From positions 1-56,839 of the forward strand of contig CAXSDR010000006.1 of assembly GCA_964236445.1 (NCBI GenBank): a stretch of DNA of 56,839 nt, read 5' to 3'. Under the pieces are notes generated by a model that saw only the letters and a list, made by a program, of their open reading frames with translations, did not search any database and was not told the origin of the DNA. This stretch comes from CAXSDR01 sp964236445 (GTDB taxonomy: Bacteria; Actinomycetota; Actinomycetes; Motilibacterales; Motilibacteraceae). This document shows positions 50,996 through 56,839 of the stretch, in pieces. Position 1 is the first letter of the stretch, and each line of letters begins with the position of its first letter. A program made the translations under genes and the position numbers.

Positions 50996-52014
50996 GACGT
51001 GCCCTTCGTCGCTGAACTCGCGGACCTCAGCACAGACCTGGCTTGCGCGACGGCGCCGACTCCGATGCCGACCAACGCACGGGGAATGGCCGGTGGAAGC
51101 AGCTCGATGGTGCGCGCCTTGGCGACGTCGTCGAAAACGCCGTGAGCACCCTGGTCGCTCGGCACGGGGAAGAAGAGGTTGTCGGGCTTGTCACGCGGCT
51201 CCGGCTCGTCCACCTGCTGGCCGTCATAGCCGGTGCGCCCGAGATAGCGGTCGAGCAACCCGGGCGCGAGCCTGTCACCGAGAATGGTGAGGGCCGTGAT
51301 CGGTGCCACCCAGTATTCGCGCTGGCGTCCGTCGGCAGCGCGAAGAATTGCCTGCGCTGCCACCTCGGGCTGGTAGATCGGCTTCACCGGCTGGGCTTTG
51401 CGCGACATGTGGGAACGCGACCAACGGAACTGCGGCGTGTTCATGGCCGGCAGCTGCACCATCGTCATAGTGACCCCGCTCCTGTCGTGCAGCAGCTCGG
51501 CGCGCAGCGAGTCGCACAGTCCCTGGATCGCGTGCTTCGACGCACAATAGGCCGACTGCAACGGGATGCCGCGGTAGGCGAGCGCGCTGCCGACCTGCAC
51601 GATGCGGCCCTTGTCGCGCGTCTTCATGCGACGCAGCGCAGCTCGGGTGCCGTTGGCCACGCCGAGGAAGGTCACGCTGATGACACGGTCGAACTCCTCC
51701 GGCTCGACCGCGTCGAACGGCGCGAACACCGTCGTCATCGCGTTGTTGACCCAGACGTCGATCGGGCCGAGCTCGTCCTCGACGAGCTGCGCCGTTGACT
51801 CGACATCATGGGCATCGCTGACGTCGCACTCGACGGCCATCGCGCGTACGCCCCGGCTGCGCAGGTCGGCGACGGTGGCTTCGCGCCCCTCTCTGCCGCG
51901 GGCGAGGACGGCGACGTCGTCACCGCGTTCGGCGAAGGCGCGCGCGGTCGCGCGGCCCACCCCGCCGGTGCCTCCCGTGACGACGACGACGCGCGGTGTG
52001 GCAACTTCTGACAT
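50992..52014 (-). CDS. Short-chain dehydrogenase/reductase
   Basis: A 340-residue NAD(P)-dependent oxidoreductase: VVVTGGTGGVGRATA (cofactor loop), NNAM, GSALAYRGIPLQSAYCASKHA with catalytic Ser, Tyr and Lys. The C-terminal 100 residues are longer than the classical 250-residue form and contain a Pro-rich segment (VDEPEPRDKPDNLFFPVPSDQ), as in actinobacterial SDRs with added tails. The substrate is unknown. It is divergent from the phytoene-dehydrogenase-like gene, 78 bases apart. Confidence 0.9.
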   Translation of the reverse strand: MSEVATPRVVVVTGGTGGVGRATARAFAERGDDVAVLARGREGREATVADLRSRGVRAMAVECDVSDAHDVESTAQLVEDELGPIDVWVNNAMTTVFAPFDAVEPEEFDRVISVTFLGVANGTRAALRRMKTRDKGRIVQVGSALAYRGIPLQSAYCASKHAIQGLCDSLRAELLHDRSGVTMTMVQLPAMNTPQFRWSRSHMSRKAQPVKPIYQPEVAAQAILRAADGRQREYWVAPITALTILGDRLAPGLLDRYLGRTGYDGQQVDEPEPRDKPDNLFFPVPSDQGAHGVFDDVAKARTIELLPPAIPRALVGIGVGAVAQARSVLRSASSATKGTS

Positions 52015-52092
52015 GGCGGGGGTCTACCCCCAGGCAGACGGGGCATGCCCGAAAGCACCGAGAACGACGCTGGACAACGCAGGGAGAAGTCA

Positions 52093-53685
52093 ATGGGCGA
52101 GGTCGTCGACGCTGTCGTCATCGGAGCGGGGCACAACGGCCTGGTGGCAGCCAACGCGCTCGCCGACGCCGGCTGGGACGTCCTCGTGCTGGAGGCGCAA
52201 CCGCATGCCGGCGGCGCCGTGCGCAGTGCGGAGGTGTGCGCGCCGGGCTTCGTCACCGACCTTTTCAGCTCGTTCTATCCGCTGACGGCTGCGTCCCCGA
52301 TCATCGCAGGGCTCTCGCTCGAGGACCACGGCCTGCGGTGGCGCCACTCGCCTGTGGTGTTGGCCCACCCACTGCCGGACGGCCGGTGCGCGGTCCTGTC
52401 GCGCGACATCGACGAGACGGCCGCGAGCCTCGACGAGTTCGCGCCCGGCGACGGCGACGAGTGGCGGCGGATGGCCGAGCAGTGGCAAGCGCTCCGCACA
52501 TCTGTCCTGCAGTCGCTCTTCACGCCACTGCCGCCCGTGCGCGGCGGTGCCAGCATGCTGCGTGCCCTGGGGCCGGTCGAGGCGCTGCGGTTTGCGCGGT
52601 TCGCGCTGACGCCCGTACGCCGCTTCGCACAGGAGAACTTCACCGGTGAGGGCGCCGGCCTGCTGCTCGCCGGGAACGCCTTGCACAGCGACCTGTTCCC
52701 GGAGGGACCGGCGAGTGCGGTGTTCGGCTGGTTGCTCTGCATGCTCGGGCAGGACGTCGGCTTCCCCGTTCCGGAAGGCGGTTCAGGCAAGCTGATCGAC
52801 GCCCTGGTCGACCGACTGCAGGTGCGTGCCGGCGCCGTGCGCTTGTCGTCACCGGTCGAGAAGGTGCTGATCCGCGGGGGGCGCGCCGTCGGCGTACGCA
52901 TCGCTGGGGGAGAGGAGGTGATGGCCCGCCATGCGGTGCTCGCCGATGTCACAGCGCCGCAGCTCTATCGCGACCTCGTCGGGCTCGAGCACATTCCCGC
53001 GCGCATGCGCGACGACCTCGACCGGTTCGACTGGGACGAGCCCACGGTCAAGGTGAACTGGGCCCTGTCGGCGCCGGTCTCCTGGACGGCGTCGGCGGCC
53101 AAGCGTGCCGGGACCGTGCACGTCGGAGTCGACATGGATGGGCTGACCGACTACGCCGCAGACCTGCGCACCGGGCGTGTGCCGCAGCAGCCGTTCGTGC
53201 TGTTCGGGCAGACCACCACGGCCGACGCGACCCGGTCACCAGCCGGGACGGAGTCGGCGTGGGCCTACACGCACCTGCCGCGGCGTCACCCGCTCGACCG
53301 CGAGACCGTCGACCGTCACGTCGAGCTCATCGAGGAGCGCATCGAGACCTATGCACCCGGCTTCAGGGATCTCGTCATCGGTCGATTCGTGCAGCGTCCG
53401 CAGGACATGGAGGACGCCGACAGCAACCTGCACACGGGAGCGATCAACGGCGGGACGTCTGCGCTGCACCAGCAGCTGGTGTTCCGTCCGACGCCCGGGC
53501 TGGGGCGCCCGGAGACGCCGATCGAGGGGCTCTATCTGTCGGGGTCGTCGGCACACCCGGGCGGCGGGGTGCACGGTGCGCCGGGCTGGAACGCGGCCAG
53601 AGCGGCGCTGGCGCGCCGCCGGGTGATCGGGCGGATCGGTACGTCCGCGGCCCTGGCCCTCACACGTCGGATCGCGCGGGGCTGA
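52093..53685 (+). CDS. Phytoene-dehydrogenase-like FAD oxidoreductase
   Basis: The 530-residue flavoprotein has the dinucleotide site DAVVIGAGHNGLVAANALADAG, EAQPHAGGAVRSAE and a C-terminal LYLSGSSAHPGGGVHGAPGWNAA, a pattern shared by phytoene desaturase and related CrtI-like proteins. Carotenoid genes are absent nearby, so the substrate may be another lipid or isoprenoid. AGGGAGA precedes ATG 52093; the frame is open 16 codons upstream. The convergent SRPBCC gene ends 7 bases away. Confidence 0.9.
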   Translation: MGEVVDAVVIGAGHNGLVAANALADAGWDVLVLEAQPHAGGAVRSAEVCAPGFVTDLFSSFYPLTAASPIIAGLSLEDHGLRWRHSPVVLAHPLPDGRCAVLSRDIDETAASLDEFAPGDGDEWRRMAEQWQALRTSVLQSLFTPLPPVRGGASMLRALGPVEALRFARFALTPVRRFAQENFTGEGAGLLLAGNALHSDLFPEGPASAVFGWLLCMLGQDVGFPVPEGGSGKLIDALVDRLQVRAGAVRLSSPVEKVLIRGGRAVGVRIAGGEEVMARHAVLADVTAPQLYRDLVGLEHIPARMRDDLDRFDWDEPTVKVNWALSAPVSWTASAAKRAGTVHVGVDMDGLTDYAADLRTGRVPQQPFVLFGQTTTADATRSPAGTESAWAYTHLPRRHPLDRETVDRHVELIEERIETYAPGFRDLVIGRFVQRPQDMEDADSNLHTGAINGGTSALHQQLVFRPTPGLGRPETPIEGLYLSGSSAHPGGGVHGAPGWNAARAALARRRVIGRIGTSAALALTRRIARG

Positions 53686-53692
53686 GCCGCTC

Positions 53693-54136
53693 TCAGGCCG
53701 GCTTCTCGCGGTTGACGGCGATCAGCTCGAGCCGGAACAGCGACTCACGGTTGCGCGGCAGCAGGACGGCGTCGCGCACCGGCTTGGGAATCAGCTTTCC
53801 CGGACCCGCGACGACATCCTCGCTCATGATGACGCGTGTGCCGCCGGCCTGGGCCTCGAGGATGACCTGGACGTGGGCTTCCCCGGCAGGCCAGCCTCGC
53901 GCCTTCAGCAGCAGGCGCGACGCGCCGTCGGACTCGAGCACGGTCGTGGTGTCGTTGAGCAGGAGCGGCCACACGCCCGCGCTGTGGTGGATGCTCGAGC
54001 CCACGGCCGGCCACGCGGACTCGACGTCGCGGATGCGCGAGGCGCCGACCACCCAGTTGGCGTAGGACCAGCCGTCGGCGAGAACCCGCCACACGGCGTC
54101 GACGGGTGCGGGCACGGTGCGCTCGACAGTCAGCAT
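53693..54136 (-). CDS. SRPBCC/polyketide-cyclase-like protein
   Basis: A 147-residue START-like ligand-binding protein: VERTVPAPVDAVWRVLADGWSYANWV near the N-terminus, RIRDVESAWPAVGSSIHHS in the middle and a C-terminal helix GKLIPKPVRDAVLLPRNRESL. Such proteins bind hydrophobic ligands. It sits beside the CrtI-like flavoprotein on the opposite strand; a functional link is only inferred. Confidence 0.85.
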   Translation of the reverse strand: MLTVERTVPAPVDAVWRVLADGWSYANWVVGASRIRDVESAWPAVGSSIHHSAGVWPLLLNDTTTVLESDGASRLLLKARGWPAGEAHVQVILEAQAGGTRVIMSEDVVAGPGKLIPKPVRDAVLLPRNRESLFRLELIAVNREKPA

Positions 54137-54166
54137 GACGTGGCCCCTACCCCGCGACGGGTCGGC

Positions 54167-54811
54167 TCAGACCGTGCCGTAGAGCCGGTCCCCGGCGTCG
54201 CCGAGACCTGGGGTGATGTAGCCGGACTCGTCGAGGCGTGCATCGACTGCGGCAGTCACCACGGTCACGGCCGCCCCGGCGCCGACGGCGCCGACTGCGC
54301 CCGCGAGCCGGGCAAGGCCCTCCGGGGCGGCGAGCAGCACGATGCAGGTGACGGCGTCGGCACCGCGGGCGAGGAGCAGCGACACGGCGTTGGCAAGCGT
54401 TCCTCCCGTGGCGAGCATCGGGTCGAGCACATAGCACTGGCGCCCGGACAGCTCGGTGGGCAGGCGCGTCGCATAGGTCGTCGCCTGCAGGCTGCTCTCG
54501 TCGCGCACCATACCGAGGAACCCGACCTCGGCCGTGGGTAGCAGACGGGTCATCCCGTCGAGCATGCCGAGACCCGCTCGCAGGATCGGCACGACGAGCG
54601 GTTTGGGTGCTGCGAGGCGTACGCCCATGGCTGTCGCGAGGGGCGTCTGCACCGACTGGGGGGCGACGCGTACGTCACGGGTCGCTTCGTAGGCGAGCAG
54701 CGTGACCAGCTCGTCGGTGAGCCGCCGGAATGTGGGCGAGTCGGTGGTCCGGTCGCGCAGTGCGGTGAGCTTGTGGGCGACGAGGGGGTGGTCCGCCACC
54801 AGCGTGTGCAT
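54167..54811 (-). CDS. upp: Uracil phosphoribosyltransferase
   Basis: Upp converts uracil and PRPP to UMP. The 214-residue product has VVPILRAGLGMLDG, the PRPP motif LDPMLATGGTLANAVSLL and the C-terminal SGYITPGLGDAGDRLYGT, which binds uracil. ATG 54811 fits the family start (MHTLVADHPLVAHKL); the upstream 21 residues in frame are not conserved. It is divergent from a small protein gene and stands alone. Confidence 0.95.
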   Translation of the reverse strand: MHTLVADHPLVAHKLTALRDRTTDSPTFRRLTDELVTLLAYEATRDVRVAPQSVQTPLATAMGVRLAAPKPLVVPILRAGLGMLDGMTRLLPTAEVGFLGMVRDESSLQATTYATRLPTELSGRQCYVLDPMLATGGTLANAVSLLLARGADAVTCIVLLAAPEGLARLAGAVGAVGAGAAVTVVTAAVDARLDESGYITPGLGDAGDRLYGTV

Positions 54812-54842
54812 GCTGCGAACGCTAACGGGGTAGCCGGTGGCC

Positions 54843-55016
54843 ATGGGCGGGGACGTTGCGGACGCGGAGTCCACGGGTGAACGGCTGCAGCGTCGTGCGC
54901 GACTGCTGCGCGAACGCCAAGAGGCCCGCGAGCTCCGCGAGCGCCTTCACCCCAGGCGTACGCATCTGGCCCGGGTGCGCTGGATGGCCAGGCTCGGGAC
55001 CTTCCGCCGAACGTAG
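54843..55016 (+). CDS. 57-residue Arg-rich small protein
   Basis: The short frame encodes MGGDVADAESTGERLQRRAR, then LLRERQEARELRERLHP, and ends ARLGTFRRT. It is basic and predicted helical or coiled coil, with no membrane segment. A Shine-Dalgarno sequence is not evident; GTGG before the ATG is weak. It lies between upp and the tadA cluster, 63 bases before the next gene. No family is recognised; the codon pattern looks real. Confidence 0.45.
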   Translation: MGGDVADAESTGERLQRRARLLRERQEARELRERLHPRRTHLARVRWMARLGTFRRT

Positions 55017-55078
55017 AGGCGTGTCACGATGCTACCCGGACCGCACGGTCTGCACGCACGAGTGAACGGAGGGTGACC

Positions 55079-55609
55079 ATGGCGGCGATCCTCTCCGACG
55101 AGCCCTCCGACACGGACGACTCCACCGATTTCGCTGTCGCGGCCTACCGCGACGACGGCGTCTGGCAGGTGGCGTCACTGCCCCGACGGGCCGGTGAGGA
55201 CCTCTGCGCTCTGCTCGCGACACTGCGTCAGCTCCCAGGGGACGTCGGGTCCATCGCGATGGTCAGCGTGCACGACGACTTCTTCGTCGCCGCCCGCATG
55301 GTGGGGGCCGATGCCCGACTCGTGCTCTCCGACGCGAGCGCGGCGCTCGAGTGGCAGCTGGCGCGTGAGGTGCTCGACAGTCTCGACGCCGTCGACGGAG
55401 CCGCGCAGGACGGGTCGACGCGCGCCGAGCCGGCAGGTGACCTCGACCTTTTCGCGGACCTGGGTCTCGGTGCCGGCGAGTTGGAAGATCTCTGCGACGA
55501 TCTGGATCTGTATCCCGATGAGGCGTGCGGCGAGATCGCTGCACGGCTCGGCTTCGGGCCGCAGTTCGATCACATGCTCGACCACGTCCACGACACGGCC
55601 CTGCGCTGA
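55079..55609 (+). CDS. tRNA adenosine deaminase-associated protein
   Basis: The 176-residue acidic protein matches the actinobacterial family found next to tadA: FAVAAYRDDGVWQVASLP, a hydrophobic core IAMVSVHDDFFVAAR and an acidic helical tail (LDLFADLGLGAGELEDLC). The function is unknown; association with TadA is inferred from conserved neighbourhood. GGAGGGTGA precedes ATG 55079; GTG 55073 is an alternative. Confidence 0.8.
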   Translation: MAAILSDEPSDTDDSTDFAVAAYRDDGVWQVASLPRRAGEDLCALLATLRQLPGDVGSIAMVSVHDDFFVAARMVGADARLVLSDASAALEWQLAREVLDSLDAVDGAAQDGSTRAEPAGDLDLFADLGLGAGELEDLCDDLDLYPDEACGEIAARLGFGPQFDHMLDHVHDTALR

Positions 55610-55653
55610 GTCGCTGCTCCCGTTGGCCCGTCGTCGCCAGTTCTGGAGGTTCG

Positions 55654-56094
55654 GTGCCGTATTTCACCGCCGGTCTTGTCCGCTCGGGGTCTTCGTGGCT
55701 GCCGCGCGATGTCGATGTGGATGCCTATGCCGACCTGCACGCCCTGACCGACGGGCTGCGGATGCTCTCGCCCGAGGACGAGTCGGTCCTGCTGCTCATC
55801 GAGCACGAGGACGAGTGGTTCGCGCTCGTGCGTGTCGACGGCGACGAGGACCCGCGCGTGTTCCTCTCCGACGGTGCGGCTGCCGCGGCGTCGCCTTATG
55901 CGGCGATACTCGGCTATGAGGACGAGGAGCTCGCGGAGGGCCCGGTCGGGGAGGCAGACGTGCTCGACGACGCCGGCCTGAGCCCGCAGCAGCTGCTCGA
56001 CCTGTGCGGCGAGGACGCCATCCCGACCGGTGACGCCGTGGGCGTGCTCGCCGAGGCGGTGGGGTTCGCCGAGGTCGTCGACGCGATGCGGTGA
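55654..56094 (+). CDS. Second tRNA adenosine deaminase-associated protein
   Basis: The 146-residue product is a shorter paralogue of the preceding one: FTAGLVRSGSSWLPRD, VLLLIEHEDEWFALVRVDG, then the acidic LDDAGLSPQQLLDLC and AVGVLAEAVGFAEVVDAM. GTG 55654 follows GGAGG. It overlaps tadA at GTGA. The two proteins may form a heterodimer or act on TadA. Confidence 0.78.
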   Translation: MPYFTAGLVRSGSSWLPRDVDVDAYADLHALTDGLRMLSPEDESVLLLIEHEDEWFALVRVDGDEDPRVFLSDGAAAAASPYAAILGYEDEELAEGPVGEADVLDDAGLSPQQLLDLCGEDAIPTGDAVGVLAEAVGFAEVVDAMR

Positions 56095-56552
56095 CCGGCG
56101 CGTACGACCTCTGGATGGGGCTCGCGCTCGAGCAGGCGCGGTTGTGCGACGGAAGCGGTGACGTGCCCGTGGGTGCGGTCGTCGTCGATGCCGACGGCGC
56201 GGTGATCGGAGTCGGACGCAACGAGCGCGAGGCCACCGGGGACCCGACCGCGCATGCCGAGATCCTCGCGCTGCGACGCGCGGCCGCCTCGCGGGGGCAG
56301 TGGCGGCTGGAAGGGTGCACGCTCGTCGTGACGCTGGAGCCGTGCCCGATGTGCGCGGGAGCCGTCGTGGCGTCGCGGGTGTCGCGGCTGGTGCAGGGCG
56401 CATGGAACGAGGAGCTGGGGGCCGTCGGCTCGCAGTGGGACCTCGTGCGCGACCGGCGGCTCAACTGGCGGCCCGAGGTGGTCAGCGGCGTACGCGCGGG
56501 GGAGAGCTCGGCGCTGCTTCACCAGTTCTTCGGTGCTCAGCGGCTCCGGTAG
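56091..56552 (+). CDS. tadA: tRNA-adenosine deaminase TadA
   Basis: TadA converts A34 to inosine in tRNA-Arg(ACG), the wobble base. The 153-residue zinc deaminase has HAE (55-57) as the catalytic Zn/Glu motif and PCPMCAG (Cys85, Cys88). The GTG start overlaps the previous stop. The link to tRNA-Arg(ACG), found here as an attachment scar, is a notable coincidence. It precedes tRNA-Ser. Confidence 0.94.
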   Translation: MTGAYDLWMGLALEQARLCDGSGDVPVGAVVVDADGAVIGVGRNEREATGDPTAHAEILALRRAAASRGQWRLEGCTLVVTLEPCPMCAGAVVASRVSRLVQGAWNEELGAVGSQWDLVRDRRLNWRPEVVSGVRAGESSALLHQFFGAQRLR

Positions 56553-56562
56553 GCTCTGCGGC

Positions 56563-56649
56563 GGTGGCGTGTCCGAGCGGCCTAAGGAGCACGCCTCGAA
56601 AGCGTGTGAGGTGGCAACACCTCCGTGGGTTCAAATCCCACCGCCACCG
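56563..56649 (+). tRNA. tRNA-Ser(CGA)
   Basis: The 87-base sequence folds with acceptor GGTGGCG/CGCCACC, a D-arm GTGTCCGAGCGG, anticodon stem CACGC/GCGTG with loop CTCGAAA (anticodon CGA, 56597-56599), a long class II variable arm (GAGGTGGCAACACCTC) and T-arm GTGGG-TTCAAAT-CCCAC. CCA is not encoded. It lies 10 bases after tadA. Confidence 0.95.
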
Positions 56650-56660
56650 CTCTGGGTACG

Positions 56661-56695
56661 CCGACGAAAGTCAGTGTGTCTTTCCGACGAAAGTC
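56661..56695 (+). repeat. Direct repeat CCGACGAAAGTC
   Basis: The 12-mer CCGACGAAAGTC occurs at 56661-56672 and 56684-56695, 23 bases apart, just after tRNA-Ser and before the terminator. Similar short repeats flank many tRNA genes used as integration sites. No integrase is seen. Confidence 0.4.
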
Positions 56696-56700
56696 GGCCG

Positions 56701-56742
56701 AAGACGAAGGGCCCCCGCCTTGTGGCGGAGGCCCTTCGTCTT
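56701..56742. terminator. Strong hairpin terminator
   Basis: A nearly perfect 19-bp stem (AAGACGAAGGGC at the base, one internal mismatch) encloses a TTGT loop. It ends in CTTT. It terminates the tadA/tRNA-Ser unit. The last 90 bases of the window are comparatively AT-rich and show no gene. Confidence 0.85.
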
Positions 56743-56839
56743 TCGTGTGTTCGCGGCGGGTTTTCGGGCGCTGTCAGGGGTTTCTGAGGCTTATTCAGCC
56801 CGGTGATATTCGTTCATAGTTCGGCGCGCCTAACTAAAT

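Overview
The window is high-GC DNA with GTG and occasional TTG starts, very tight gene packing (many ATGA or GTGA stop/start overlaps) and a gene repertoire typical of an aerobic actinobacterium, probably a member of Micrococcales or Propionibacteriales. That placement rests on gene content and style only. The dominant content is a nearly complete adenosylcobalamin (B12) corrin-ring pathway.

Layout. Positions 1-2041 look like the right end of an integrated or decayed element: a remnant of a surface-protein 3' end, a small membrane protein, a secreted protein split from its signal peptide by a frameshift, and about 800 bases without an intact gene. The region stops exactly at a 45-base 3' fragment of tRNA-Arg(ACG), which I read as an attachment site. 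Chromosomal genes follow: the three-gene proton-translocating transhydrogenase pntAA-pntAB-pntB; a STAS anti-anti-sigma factor divergent from a LuxR-type response regulator; a tiny hydrophobic protein; and a methyl-accepting chemotaxis protein. The luxR and tiny-protein promoters share a CACCCCTAG motif. Next comes a flavin-transfer operon (apbE, a ferric-reductase-like flavocytochrome, an FMN-carrier protein), then narK and a GAF-EAL c-di-GMP phosphodiesterase.

B12 region (14875-41133). Operon 1 is cobD-cobQ-cobN followed by a ferritin-like/VIT1 metal transporter and a P-loop kinase, then otsA and a membrane von Willebrand A protein. An arsenic island (arsC, aquaglyceroporin, arsM leftward; arsR rightward) sits in the middle, and arsR is translationally coupled to cobF-cobK. 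A cobalamin riboswitch then leads into a ten-gene, overlapping operon: chlI/chlD fusion, cobO, cobB, cobI, cobM, cobL, cbiG-cobJ fusion, cobH, cbiX, cobC. The set mixes late (aerobic-type) cobalt chelation (CobN plus the ChlI/ChlD fusion) and CobF with CbiG, a hallmark of the early-cobalt route, and carries no CobG. cobA, cobG, cobS, cobT and cobU/cobP are not in the window.

Right part (41099-56839): a glycosyltransferase; a lipoprotein, a 27-residue coupled membrane peptide and an internally duplicated membrane protein; a molybdate uptake cluster (HTH-Mop regulator, modABC); a large secreted GH2 glycosidase with two PA14 domains and a LamG domain; a membrane protein with a short-chain dehydrogenase; a phytoene-dehydrogenase-like flavoprotein; an SRPBCC protein; upp; two tandem tadA-associated genes with tadA; tRNA-Ser(CGA); and a strong terminator.

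The most interesting points are: the riboswitch leader with an 8-codon uORF whose stop overlaps the chlI/chlD start; the arsR-cobF-cobK coupling; the metal transporter in the cobN operon; two cobalt-chelatase systems in one pathway; the CACCCCTAG regulon; the coupled 27-residue peptide; and the tRNA-Arg attachment scar.
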